A DNA stretch of 64,000 nt from Hydractinia symbiolongicarpus (lineage: Eukaryota > Cnidaria > Hydrozoa > Anthoathecata > Hydractiniidae): contig NC_079885.1 in assembly GCF_029227915.1 (NCBI RefSeq), forward strand, positions 13,033,001 through 13,097,000. Reading direction: 5' to 3'. Below, one piece after another: positions 50,199-61,345 of the stretch. A program made the position numbers and the translations under genes. The notes beneath the pieces were generated by a model, which made no database searches, was not told where the DNA came from, and worked only from the letters and a program-made list of their open reading frames with translations. Numbering within the stretch: the first letter of the stretch is position 1; each line of letters opens with the position of its first letter.

Positions 50199-50340
50199 TC
50201 TATATTATAATACCCGTATACGTCTGTCCGTCTGTGTGTCTGTATGTCACGCAAAATGGTAACCACAGTAGCGAGACACACAAAATGCGGTAAATAAACA
50301 ACGAAGAACCCGTGGATGTATCCACGGGCTACCGACTAGT
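50199..50340 (+). mobile_element. Complete mini-Helitron, 142 bp
   Basis: Begins TCTATATTATAATACCCG after an A and ends in CTAGT before a T, as Helitrons do. The 3' end has a perfect 9-bp hairpin, CCCGTGGAT-GT-ATCCACGGG (50309-50328), followed by CTACCGACTAGT. No coding capacity. The same tail occurs in three degenerate places in the window. Confidence 0.75.
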
Positions 50341-51080
50341 TTAAACATATTTTCAGTAAAATGGTTATGGTTAATTATGCAAAAAAATGTTATATTTTTC
50401 CTAGCAACGGTTAACCATGGCAACTAATCGATTAAAGTTTTACCTTAATTTTGGTTTACGTCACATACTATGATATACTTATCAAATAAATTTAGAAAAG
50501 ACAGTTCTTTGTTACAATTGGCTACCTATTATTACAACTAAGTTTAATTTTGTGAATATTTATAAAATGTCTACTTGCGCTTAGGTTTAAAAATAAAGAA
50601 ATAAAAGTAGTGGTAGAAAGCATTCTTTCTTTCAGCCTTCCAACAAGTAAGAAACACGAAGTGCATGGACCATCCTCTTCCCCAGGATTTGTTGCCTGAT
50701 GTCAAAGCCTGGCCTCGATGTGAAAAAGACAAGAATATTAACAGATTAAATAGTATTTTAAAACGAGTTTTATATAAGATTAATAATTTTCAAAAGATGT
50801 TTTGATCAACGCTGCCAGAAACTATGGCAATTTTTAATCTCAGTACACCGAGTTCTTCCGTTTCAGCATAGGTCCTGCGTAAATTTCGGTTTAGGCTCTT
50901 CTTTTACGTATAGAGGGCTTCTCTATTCTATTGGTACGATGAGGAATTTACAGGCTCTGCGCGCTATTTTTTTGAAGAATCTTTGTAATTCAAATTTACT
51001 TTAGAACGCGCTGTAAAATATATAAACAAACTTCGCCTAACCAGGCCAGCTCGCCTCATATAAACGTAAAAAAAAAATCC

Positions 51081-51108
51081 GGGCTCGCCCAATCAGACCA
51101 GCCCGGTT
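51081..51108. repeat. Short inverted repeat (CCGGGCT...AGCCCGG)
   Basis: CCGGGCTCGCC and the matching AGCCCGG arm flank a 14-base centre; GC-rich island in AT-rich DNA upstream of the SGNH gene. Possibly a MITE scar. Confidence 0.5.
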
Positions 51109-51312
51109 AACCGTAGGTTTTCAAACATTCCAACCATAGAATAATATAATAATAATTTCCATACAGAAAGTGGTTACACCAAGTTTTGTACAGATTATGT
51201 GTTTGAAAATTGCAGAAAATTGAGTCAGATGCTAACACATTTAAACAGCACAATGAAGGTATAACATTGAAAGTTTAAAAATTAACAAAAACATAATTTA
51301 TAACTAAAAAAT

Positions 51313-53591
51313 ATGTTAACATGCCATGTTTACCTTCTCTCTATCGTCATAGCAACGATCGAAACAGATACGATTAAAAAGGTAACAAAGACAAATATGG
51401 CACATATCAATGCTATGGCGTGGAAAAATTCACTTAAAAGTTTTTTTGCTGTAAATAATAAAGAAGATAATGATGAAGATGGTGGAGATAATTTTGATAC
51501 AGAATTCAAAGTCCTCTGCATCGGCGATTCCTTAACAGAAGGTTACTATGGTATTTTACATCATTATCATCCATATACCATGAAGTTACAAGAAATGATA
51601 ACGAACAGTTTGGGAAATCGAGTCAAGGTGTACACGCGTGGAAAAGGAGGCGAAAAAGTTCACGAAGAAATGATGGAACGTTTAAGGAGTGAACTGAATC
51701 AAACTGAGTATGATTGAATTTCCGCGCCCAAAGGCGTAGGAAATTCTTTAAAACCGTCGTTTTTTCTTTTGGAGCATTTTTTGAGAAAAAATCGACCCTG
51801 GGATTTCACGTTCCTCTGATTTTTTGATACCTAAATGTCATTTTAGGCCAAAATTGGTTCAAAAATTAAAACTACTTTATTTTCCACAATATTTGGCACA
51901 GTTAACAAAAAAGTATACTGAACATGATGGTGACATCAAAATTTCGATTTTTGGCCACCTTAAATGTCATTTTAGGCCAAAATTGGTCCCAAAATTAAAA
52001 CTACTTTATTTTCCACAATATTTGGCACAGTTAACAAAAAAAGTATGCTGAACATGATGATTACATCAAAATTTCTATTTTTGGCCACTTTAAATGTCAT
52101 TTTAGGCCAAACTTGGTCCAAAAATTAAAACTACTTTATTTTCCACAAAATTTGGCACAGTAAACAAAAAAAGTATGCTGAACATGATGGTGACATCAAA
52201 ATTTCGATTTTTGGCCACCTTAAATGTCATTTTAGGCCAAAATTGGTCCAAAAATTAAAACTACTTTATTTTCTACAATATTTGGCACAGTTAACAAAAA
52301 AGTATGCTGAACATGATGGTGACATCAAAACTTCTATTTTTGGCCACTTTAAATGTCATTTTAGGCCAAAATTGGTCCAAAAATTCAAACTACTTTATTT
52401 TCCACAAAATTTGGCACAGTTAACAAAAAAAGTATGCTGAACATGATGGTGACATCAAAATTTCGATTTTTGGCCACCTTAAATGTCATTTTAGGCCAAA
52501 ATTGGTCCAAAAATTAAAACTACTTTATTTTCTACAATATTTGGCACAGTTAACAAAAAAAGTATGCTGAACATGATGGTGACATCAAAATTTCTATTTT
52601 TGGCCACTTTAAATGTCATTTTAGGCCAAAATTGGTCCAAAAATTAAAACTACTTTATTTTCCACAAAATTTGGCAAAGTTAAGAAAAAAAGTATGCTGA
52701 ACATGATGGTGACATCAAAATTTCTATTTTTGGCCACTTTAAATGTCATTTTAGGCCAAAATTGGTCTAAAAATTAAAACTACTTTATTTTCGACAAAAT
52801 TTGGCACAGTTAATAAAGAAAGTATGCTGAACATGATGGTGGCATCAAAATTTTGTTTTTTTGTCAACTAAATGCCGTTTAAGACCATAAACGTTTCAAT
52901 CGGAAGACCACTTTCAACCATGAATGATAGGCTATAATTTTTGTTCGCAATTTCTTTTATAGTGTGAGTTTATTATGACACGTTTTGTTTTGTTTGCGTT
53001 TGTCGTAAGATGTAATGTCACTTGTGTGTTTTATCTTCAGAGCTTCAAGCACCAAACCTCTTCGAATCTTTGGCACGATAACACAACGAATTAGCAGGTT
53101 GTCATCAAATATTTTGGTAGCGAGCGGAAATTCTTAGAGACCCCAGGGCTTCTTGTTTAGTTTTGATAATGGGAGGTGTGAATGATTTGGTCAACCTCGA
53201 CTGCATCAATGAGATAGATCTATTCAAGGACATAAAAACTCTGCACTCGTTGGCTCATAAAAGAGGCGTCAAGACCGTTGCCATGACGATTTTAGAGGCT
53301 TACGTGAAAGAGGAGAAATTAAGTTACGTAGATAGTAAAGAGTTTGAGAAATTAAGAATAAGCATAAATCAGAAAATAAAAGCAATGAATGAAACTGAAG
53401 TAATGTTGGTTTGCGATACTGCCATGTTGTTTCCTTATAAATCCTTGTCCGACACAATGAAGAATTATTTATGGACCAATGATAAAGTTCATCCAACACC
53501 GCGTGGTTATGATCAGTTAGGAAGAGTTATATTTCACTGTATTTATGAAAAAATTAGGTCAGAGTTAAAAGTAACAAATAATCTGCTCTGA
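51313..53591 (+). CDS. SGNH/GDSL-type hydrolase, two exons (insertion-derived intron)
   Basis: Exon 1 51313-51707, intron 51708-53146 (GTATGA...CCCCAG), exon 2 53147-53591: 279 residues in frame. Catalytic blocks: block I CIGDSLTEGYYG with Ser73, block II GKGGEKV (about 110), block III GGVND with Asn144, and block V NDKVHPTPRGYD with Asp244 and His247. All four SGNH positions are present. The N-terminus (MLTCHVYLLSIVIATI) is weakly hydrophobic; a start at Met29 or a further 5' exon is possible. SGNH enzymes hydrolyse esters of lipids or sugars; substrate unknown. The intron fits a mobile insertion (see findings). The paralogue at 61227-58813 lacks an intron here. Confidence 0.8.
51716..53155. 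mobile_element. Insertion in the SGNH gene carrying a satellite
   Basis: Begins with a palindromic GAATTTCCGCGCC...GGAAATTC stretch (51716-51746) and ends with ACCCCAGGGCTTCTTG. A similar text in reverse (AACAAGAAGCCCTGCGG) is at about 62092. Exactly removing it, with TT counted once, rejoins coding text to give YDLVLIMGGVND, matching LDLVIILGGLND of the paralogue. No classical TIR pair found. Confidence 0.55.
51833..52870 (+). repeat. 130-bp satellite, eight copies in 260-bp higher-order units
   Basis: Unit starts (AAATGTCATTTTAGGCC) at 51833, 51962, 52092, 52222, 52351, 52481, 52611 and 52741: period 129-130 bp. Units 1, 3 and 5 end TTTCGATTTTTGGCCACCTT; units 2, 4 and 6 end TTTCTATTTTTGGCCACTTT, so the array grew by dimers. 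A worn ninth start is at about 52869. Confidence 0.9.
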
Positions 53592-55564
53592 TAATACATT
53601 TATGCTAGTGACAAGCTATTATTTTTATCGATACCTATCTGTGCTTTATCTCTCGAGGTTTTGATTTCGGGAAGGACTGGGAACTGGAATATTCGCCCTT
53701 CCATGTCATTGCCATTGCCATTCTGGTTCACATGTCGCAAATGACCAATAAGCACCAAAAGCTTAAATAATTGCTTAGGACACAGAGGAAGCTTGTTTGG
53801 ATGAACACACCATTTATTAATTACATAGCATATGAGAACGTATCTCACAATATGTTGTCGGATATACCATACATGGATATACACATAGATGAAACAGACT
53901 TTTATTTTTTTTATTTTTTATTGCGTTTTTAATTTAATTTTACAACCTTGCAAGTACTCAAATAAAATACAATTTTCCAGGAAAGGGAAATTTTTTAAAT
54001 AAGAACTCGTACAAATAGGCGTCCACCCTATGAGTTTAAAGATCTAATAGGCGTTTGTTAATTTTTAAATCCCTCCCCCATGTTTATTTATCTTCCCTTT
54101 CATTTATTATTTATTAAAATGAGTATAGTATCCAGCCTATTTACATCTTCCTGTAATCAAATCGAAATAGTATGTCAAAATGCATGTAGTCTGAATTAAA
54201 GAATCACATTAACAAACTGGTTTAATTTTCAGTTTTGCAAAACTCTTACACATTTCCATCGATATTAATTTTACCATAAAATTTTGGTAGTTTTCGTGTT
54301 AACGTAGGACCGAGTAGAAAGGTAGAGAAAAAACTTTTTCTGTTAAGATACAAAATGGTAAAATATTGGGCTCGTTTCCGTTTTCAAATAAATTTAAAAA
54401 GGTAAACCAAAAATCATGCTATTATTTCATAAAAATTAATAAACTTCTATAGACCACTTTCCGCGTGACGTAGTTGTTTTGATTTTATTTTGAGAACAAT
54501 GGGCATGCGCGCACTTTTATGTTGGTCAAAAAGCAGAACTCGCACAGGGTAAAATGGTTATAAATGCAGATTAAAGACTTTTTTGGATAGCTAAGATCCA
54601 AGAGGAACTGGAATTAAATTTTAACTATATTCTTCTAATTTCTTAACTAATTTTTTGCGAATATTTCTTATTTGGATGGATTTATTTATATTTTCTGCCT
54701 ACAGAAATGCTTGCGCATGTGCATAAAAACCTTTTTTAACTTTTGTAAACATTGGCAAGTCATCTATTGATTGCTAGCCGTCTTTTTCTATACTTGTGTT
54801 CAGTCAAGCCTAAGGTATTTTATTCTGTTTAAACTGTCCATTATAATATAACTAAATAAAAAACCTTTCTACACAACCTCATTTTCATGATAAGCCCTAT
54901 TTCCGCGTTTCGCAGAAGAGAAGAAATGAAAAAAAGAACAATTCAATTTTGGCCGAGAAGTTTTGGATATACTTAATGGCACCGTTCATAACATCAACAC
55001 CGATCTAAATAAAAACAAAAAAAGGCGCTCTCAGAAGGTCAGAGACTAATTTTTACGCAAATAAAATCGATTCCATTTTCAGACAGGGAAAACTGGGTGG
55101 CAGTTAACGGATACCTGAGCGACGAATTACCATCTGATTCTGAAGACTAAAATATATATAAAATCAGCCAATATGAAAATCAAAATACGAAAGATGATTT
55201 ATTAACAAAAATTTGAAGGGCAAAAAAAAAAAGTTTTTAAAGTAAGTACCATCCTTACCTAAGTAATAACCCAACAAAGCTGAATAATCGTACATGGTGG
55301 ATATGTGGAAAAACAGACCAGTTTGTCAACTCGTGCTATAAAAAGCTTGGAAAAAAGGAAATTGCGACACCTGTACCACAAAACAATTAACAAACTGTCA
55401 ATTTTATAAATTTTGTTATTCAATTTGTTAGGGTCACGAGATTGGGATGCAGACGCCAACTATGGGAAAGATCCCTTAGTGGCAGGAAAAATTAACAGCC
55501 AATACTGAATTTTGGAAAAATTATTTGCAAAGGAGGGGGCTCTGCATTGAGAAAGGTCAAAAGA
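53592..55564. other. Mostly non-coding host DNA
   Basis: AT-rich, no supported gene. At 55081-55150 a TTTTCAG acceptor is followed by an open text ending GYLSDELPSDSED and a stop, which could be a terminal exon of an unseen gene, but no partner exon was found. Confidence 0.4.
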
Positions 55565-55800
55565 GGCTACAAATTAACTTTTGCACAACGTCCTCCACCA
55601 TTTGCGGCTCCGAAATATAAGTTAAGTCTTTGTCACCCTAAGTTTGTTACTTCTGCAATCAAAGAACTTTTAATACATGGGGTAAAAAGTAGTTGAAATC
55701 ATCCCATACTTTTGTAATCCATTAACGGTTACTGCAGGAGAAAAATTACGGTTATGATTCAACAAGATTTAGAATCTCCATGGTTTTAAAATTATTACAA
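55565..55800 (+). pseudogene. Decayed reverse-transcriptase fragment (DIRS/Ty3-type start)
   Basis: Plus-strand text GYKLTFAQRPPPFAAPKYKL followed by HPKFVTSAIKELLIHGVK is the region just before the RT domain in DIRS- and Ty3-like elements (GY.LPF...PPPF...N..SA..H..FV..AI.ELL..G). Further frames give traces of PLTV.EGKKLRL before several stops. No catalytic YxDD motif remains. Class is provisional. Confidence 0.5.
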
Positions 55801-57085
55801 AACTTATGATTTTAAGGTGGCTTCAGATAAAGAAATTGTGTTTATCGGCTGACTGTGTTTGAAGGAATTAGAAAGAAGGTATTATTCCTGAACTTGACCC
55901 TTCAAACAGTAACTTAACTAAAACAATAATTACCGTCTTTGACTAACCAACACAGCAACTCAAAAACATTTTAAATAAACGAGACCAAGACCTTTCAAAT
56001 TTATTAGTTATAAATCAATTTGTTTCCATAAGACGTCAAGAACACATACGGGGTTTCTCCAAAAAGAGTGTTTTAAAAAAATATGGACAAGCAAACTCTT
56101 AGCATGGACAAGCGAATTCTTAAGTCTGAACTCCTTTTTATACTGCGAATATAAAAAAAATGGCTAATATGCAACTAAAAATAATCTCTGCTTGTATCAG
56201 ATAAACTTGATACTTCTTTGTTGTCACTCATTCTGACACCATACTTTTACAACATATACTTCAAAATCTTTATTTTTGTTTATACGAACTATATTAAAAA
56301 ACAACTATCTATTATAACAGGATGTATTCACACAAGGGAAACAAGCACTTTAGTCAAAACATAGTTAGTAGGAAAAGACTGGTTAGGAAGGGCGGCGCTT
56401 CAAAGCGCGTATCCTTTCGTTGCGGTTTTGAAGTACTCACGTGACAATATCGGTGCATGGAATCCTTCAAATGGTAGCGAAAGTGCCATGAATACACCCA
56501 TTTCTTAGAATTTGCAGAGAAGTTATGTAAGTTTCTGAGCAATGCCTGGATTATGGAAAATGGAGAGAGAACTGGCTTAACATAATTACGAAGTCAAGAG
56601 TTGTCGATCAACTCTTCAGAAAACAGTTAGAAAACGACATTGTGTACAATGTAAAAGCATTTTAAAAGTGAAGATATTGATACTTGTACATACAGTAGAA
56701 CTTTGTCCAGAGAATCATTTTTGAAATACTATACAATTCCTTTTCACTTTCTTTAAGTTCCATCACAAAAGGGACCTGGTGAAAAGAGATTGATATTTGG
56801 AGCTTTACCAGAGTTGGATTTGCCAAAAAAAAGTTGTGCCTTACATGTTTGTAGTACTTCTCAATCAAGTGAAACTAAGAGAAACCTGTTATCTATCATA
56901 TCAACACTTATATGTTTGAATACCTAAACTCAAATCTTAGGCGCAATAGAATGTTAATATTGGAAATGACAAAACTGTCCCTAGGATGTTTGATCCCCAA
57001 TATGTTATACCAAAGTTTGAAATTCAAATTGACTTGAGTATGGGTTTTTCTGTATCTGTATTCGGGTGTTTTTTACCAGAGTCTC
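55801..57085. other. Non-coding host DNA
   Basis: No supported gene. The short minus-strand frames at 56542-56354 and 56868-56662 have no recognisable content. Confidence 0.5.
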
Positions 57086-57400
57086 ATGAAATCTTCAAAC
57101 AGAGTAGAAGATATACATATAAGAAATGTGAATGTAATAGATTTAGTTTGCTGTGGTGAAGAAGCTACAATTTGTACTGGGATGCCAGAATATTCACCTG
57201 ACCTTTCGATCCATGCAATTCCGAAGTGCAATAATACGGATTTCGATGAAACACCATTTAACCAGTATAACTGCCATATGAATTGTCTTTTATTACACTC
57301 AAGTGATATATGTGACTCTTGTTCAAAATATATTAAAAATAAGTCTTTTTCTACTTACTATGGTGAAAATAAAAGGCAAGTTTTCGAATGCTCTTCTTGA
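57086..57400 (+). CDS. Unidentified 104-residue ORF with Cys cluster
   Basis: Reads MKSSNRVEDIHIRNVNVIDL, then VCCGEEATICTGMPEYSPDL and a cluster NCHMNCLLLHSSDICDSCSK with YIKNKSFSTYYGENKR. The C...C...C..C spacing before a basic stretch resembles zinc-type segments found upstream of THAP or transposase domains in cnidarian mobile elements, but the match is loose. It could be an exon (no flanking splice sites assessed) or chance. No known family is recognised. Confidence 0.3.
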   Translation: MKSSNRVEDIHIRNVNVIDLVCCGEEATICTGMPEYSPDLSIHAIPKCNNTDFDETPFNQYNCHMNCLLLHSSDICDSCSKYIKNKSFSTYYGENKRQVFECSS

Positions 57401-57578
57401 ATGTCTCACTTTAAACCTCCTTGCTTTTACGTAGAGGTTTTGATTTCACACAACAGATCAAAACACATTCAAATTTATTGATAAACAACGAAGACCTACT
57501 TTGTGTGCGAATATTTCCAACTGGGAAAGTCCCTAAATAAATTTAATGTACATATTGTATCCCTATACTGAATAACCA

Positions 57579-57870
57579 GTAAGCTGGGGGAATTCTTAGT
57601 AGATTTTGGTATGCTAAGCTATTTCTGTTATCTCCATAGTCTAGGCAAAAAATACTTGGCATAAGATTTAATTTATGTAACTTATAAGGTAAATATAGTG
57701 TCATTTTGGGAATTTTAAGAGAGACAATAAGCTAGGAAAACCCCTCATAAATTTTGATAATGCTGAGCTTAATTTGAGATCTCGATATGTCACAAAAAAT
57801 GTTCCCAAAGTTTTATCCTTATAACTTATGGATTAAATATAGTGACATTTTGGGGAAATTGTAAAGGTCC
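57579..57870 (+). repeat. Two-copy tandem repeat, unit about 147 bp
   Basis: 57579-57725 and 57728-57870 share AAGCT-GG, AATT-TTGGTATGCT, TATAACTTAT and AAATATAGTGTCATTTTGGG at the same offsets with many point differences. Non-coding. Confidence 0.6.
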
Positions 57871-58044
57871 TGTGGTCTAAGCCCCCGAGGTTAAACTAGC
57901 TGACCACTCGAAAGCGAATGTAAGTGATATCAGTAACGTCTTAGAAATGCTAAAAATTTTATAGCTTCTGCAATGAAATTGCATGTAATCAGATCCCCGA
58001 CTGTAATGCTCACGTCAAGACCTTGGTTATTGGTCACCTCGATA

Positions 58045-58112
58045 GTATTTAGGCCAAAATTGGTTAAAAAACTAAAAATACTTTGTTTTCAAAAAATTAG
58101 GCTCGGAACAAA
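58045..58112 (+). repeat. Diverged single copy of the SGNH-intron satellite
   Basis: AGGCCAAAATTGGTTAAAAA and CTTTGTTTTCAAAAAATTAG follow the same order as AGGCCAAAATTGGTCCAAAAA and CTTTATTTTCCACAATATTTGG in the 130-bp satellite. It lies close to the second SGNH gene. Confidence 0.5.
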
Positions 58113-58812
58113 GTAATTCGTAATCAAAGTTTTAGCCACGTTGACCTCTTGTTTTAAATTGCGAAGTTTTCCGAATCCTTCATTGTTTGATGCGCTTGCT
58201 GGGTTGTCCTGTTTGAGATCAAAATTTATTTTTCTGCTGCTTTTGTTATTAAAATTAGCTGGCTTGTGGCTGAAAAGGTGGTTAATGCGTAAGGAGGAGG
58301 AAGTAACCTATTTCTTCCGTTCAAGGTACAACCTAAAGACCTAACAAGCCCTGGAGACAAGGTTTCCCACTTCATAGCAACATGCCTTATGTTTTGGACA
58401 CCTCAAGTTAGGAGGTAATTGCAGCTCACGTTACTATTAATAGAAGCTTTTAAAAGTTCTCTTTCGTAAACGAAGATACTTATGGTAGCTTTCTTGAAGA
58501 TTTTGGAGGACAACATACACCCCTTAGAGACATGCCGCCTGAAGATTTTTATCTATGCACTGTCGCACACCTCGTAAATTTATTTTTATTTTCATTCATG
58601 AAAAGTAATAGGAAGGAGCTCTTAATTGACACTTGCTTTGAAATGTGTTAGACATCGCATTATTTATAACATTCTAAATTTCAAATAATATTTATAAAAA
58701 TATGTTGGTTTATTTTTGTATTAACAATCCTGTTTCTGTCTCAACATAAAAATATATTAGAAAATAAGACAAGCAAAGAATAACAAGCATGTATATAAAC
58801 GATACAAAAGAC

Positions 58813-61227
58813 TTATAAAATCGATACTATGCAACCATACACGATTCTTCCGATTTGATTATAACCTTCCATCGTTGGATGAATGAAGTCTTTTGACCAC
58901 CAAGCTCGTTTTTCAGCTTCCGTCAACGAAGCTAATGGAAATTTGCGAGCTAAGTCACATGGGATCGTCCAGTTTGATGAATAGTTTCTAATTTTTTCAT
59001 TCAAACTTCCCCACACTACTAGGAATTGATCATAATTCGCATACACTTGCCTACTAAGTGGCATATGCGTCTCCGGTATAGTCATGCTTACTGTTGAAAC
59101 ACCAAATGAATGACACAACTCATGTAAAGAAATGACTTCTTTAAAAATATCAACACTTATGTCTAATTTTATAAGATCGTTAAGACCTCCTAATATAATA
59201 ACCAGATCCAAGGGTTTCTCAGTCACCAAAAGTTTCTGCAAACGTGCATACATTTGATGGACCTTTTCTCCTCCAATGCCTCTTGTTATAAGCTCAAATT
59301 CGTCAGCAATATTAGTGTTAAGCAACTTTGATAATTGAATCGAAAACGGGTGGTAAACATGTCGGTCACCATAATATCCAGACGTTAAAGAGTCGCCAAT
59401 ACATAAAATCCGGATTTTATTATAATGTCCAGTTGAATTATTAAGTAGTGAAAGCGACGGGCTAGGCGTTTGTTGCAATGTTCCTACATCATGATTGTTA
59501 GGTTGAGCTGGGGGTGCGTAGGGTGTTTGCTGATAATAATCTTGAGGTTGTATCATGTAAGTTGCTGGTGGCTGTGGTGAAAGTGCGTATGAAATTGTCT
59601 GTTGCTGTAGGGCGTTTGGGACAGTAAAACCTGTACCATAATTGTTTGTTTTTATATTATTATATGGTGATTCTGAAAGCTGTTGAAACGGTAATTGTCC
59701 AACTGCGTTTGATGTATAAGGTAATCGCATTTCCTGATTATTCTGGCCTGTATTGAAACCATAGTTTACGTTTTGGTCTGTATTCAAACCGATGTTTTGA
59801 ACAGGCTTATTCAACTCATTCTCATTATTGTGCTGACCATACATATTTTTGAGTTCCTCGTTAATTTCATTGACTATATGTGAGTTATCTAAGCCATTAT
59901 TTCTATCTGTGGCCTGATTAAAGAACGGAATAGAATTATAGTCTTTCTCATTTGGGTAAGGCGACACATGCGTACTTATCTCCTGATTTTCGGATGATGC
60001 AGAAGCACCACGAGGTATGTACACCATCGCGTTACCAATATTTCCATTTTTAACTAAACTTTTCGTAAGATCGTACAGCGTCTGTTTTGCTGCTTTGATA
60101 TCTTCGGTTGATGAATGACTTTGCTGCGATGCTGTTTCATACGATGGTTTTCTGAGCTGCAATCCCGTCTCATCAGATTCATGTTTCTTGTAGAATCCGG
60201 TTTTACCTAGTGCATAATTTCTTTGGCCTGAAGGATCATCTTTAGTCTGATCCCGCAATGGTTCCACTAGCTGCATCTCTGTGTTTAACTCATGCAGGTG
60301 CTTATCATCTGAGAGTTTATTTGACAACCCATGAGCAGCTGGTAGTTGATTACTGTGTGTAAGCAGCGACGGTAAGAATGCATTATTTAAAGCATCGTCC
60401 TCTAGTTCATTTTTAAGATGTTCATCGTTGTTTTCATCGTGTACCAACATATTCCCTTTTTCACCATGACTCGGCACATTTTCTTTTTCCGGTTTTAAAT
60501 TTCCATCTGAATGTTCTTCTGATATTGTGGGATGCGGTTCTGCTTCAGATTTTTTTGTAGGGTTGTTTAACTCCTGCAAAAAGGGAGGAGCACTTAACAC
60601 TTGGTTGATAATAGTTGGTTTGTATATATGAGCCGGAGGAAGATTTATATGAATAGCACCAGTTTTTTCACTCGCTTCATTTTTACTATCAGTTGTGTCT
60701 GATGAATCACCTGTTGTGATCATTTTTGCTCCCTTTATAAAAACACTAGGCTCGTCAGTTAAAGTTGAGATTGGTGCATCGTCATTGTTGTTGTCCGCAC
60801 TGACGTCAATTGCAGGGTGGTTCTCAGCAACTTCTTCGTTGGGTAGCCGATTTGCAGCATCTACTATTTTTTGTTTTAGTAATGCATTTTCTCTATATAA
60901 CGTTTCTTTGTCAGTATCCGGACTAATTTGATGTAAAGGTGTATTATTTTCACTATCAGGATTGCCGTCGATATTTAATATAGTTTCGGGGTGTATCATA
61001 TCGTGTCCTTTTCTATCATTATGTTGAAGTACACTGTCTGAACTATCGAATACGGTACCAATACCTGTTGCATTTAAAGGTCGACTCAGATGCGAATCTG
61101 TAAACCTTGCAAAACGTTTTTCATTGTATATAAGCTTTTGGAGCCATCCAGCTTCACCAACAGTTACAAACACTAACAGTATAACACACAGGAAAATACT
61201 TCGCACGGTTATCGAAGATAAAAACAT
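58813..61227 (-). CDS. Secreted SGNH/GDSL hydrolase with 600-residue disordered region, 804 aa
   Basis: One long exon. The start MFLSSITVRSIFLCVILLVF is a classic signal peptide with cleavage likely near VGEAG (residue about 27). Residues 30-600 are rich in N, Q, S, E, D, P and T with no globular motif, plus short Q/P tracts (QPPATYMIQPQDYYQQTPYA). The SGNH domain is residues 604-804: block I CIGDSLTSGYYG with Ser613, block II TRGIGGEKVHQ, block III GGLND with Asn683, block V KDFIHPTMEGYNQIG with Asp780 and His783. All catalytic residues are kept. About half of the domain is identical to the small paralogue. Intronless in a gene family that is otherwise compact, so retroposition or domain fusion is possible. 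Substrate unknown; secreted or mucus/matrix role is inference. Confidence 0.85.
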   Translation of the reverse strand: MFLSSITVRSIFLCVILLVFVTVGEAGWLQKLIYNEKRFARFTDSHLSRPLNATGIGTVFDSSDSVLQHNDRKGHDMIHPETILNIDGNPDSENNTPLHQISPDTDKETLYRENALLKQKIVDAANRLPNEEVAENHPAIDVSADNNNDDAPISTLTDEPSVFIKGAKMITTGDSSDTTDSKNEASEKTGAIHINLPPAHIYKPTIINQVLSAPPFLQELNNPTKKSEAEPHPTISEEHSDGNLKPEKENVPSHGEKGNMLVHDENNDEHLKNELEDDALNNAFLPSLLTHSNQLPAAHGLSNKLSDDKHLHELNTEMQLVEPLRDQTKDDPSGQRNYALGKTGFYKKHESDETGLQLRKPSYETASQQSHSSTEDIKAAKQTLYDLTKSLVKNGNIGNAMVYIPRGASASSENQEISTHVSPYPNEKDYNSIPFFNQATDRNNGLDNSHIVNEINEELKNMYGQHNNENELNKPVQNIGLNTDQNVNYGFNTGQNNQEMRLPYTSNAVGQLPFQQLSESPYNNIKTNNYGTGFTVPNALQQQTISYALSPQPPATYMIQPQDYYQQTPYAPPAQPNNHDVGTLQQTPSPSLSLLNNSTGHYNKIRILCIGDSLTSGYYGDRHVYHPFSIQLSKLLNTNIADEFELITRGIGGEKVHQMYARLQKLLVTEKPLDLVIILGGLNDLIKLDISVDIFKEVISLHELCHSFGVSTVSMTIPETHMPLSRQVYANYDQFLVVWGSLNEKIRNYSSNWTIPCDLARKFPLASLTEAEKRAWWSKDFIHPTMEGYNQIGRIVYGCIVSIL

Positions 61228-61345
61228 TAGATTGTTCTTCTACCATGACCAAGTTATATACAATCAGGATATGCTACCCCAATATAAACTTAAGCAAAGC
61301 AACAAACTCACATCGAATTCAAAATTTCAAACACTTTTTCTATAG

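Noticed and set aside
51833-52870. Regular repeats that might suggest a CRISPR array or coding repeats
   Set aside because: Units are contiguous 130-bp satellites with no spacers; the open frames at 51824 and 52243 are by-products of the repeat.
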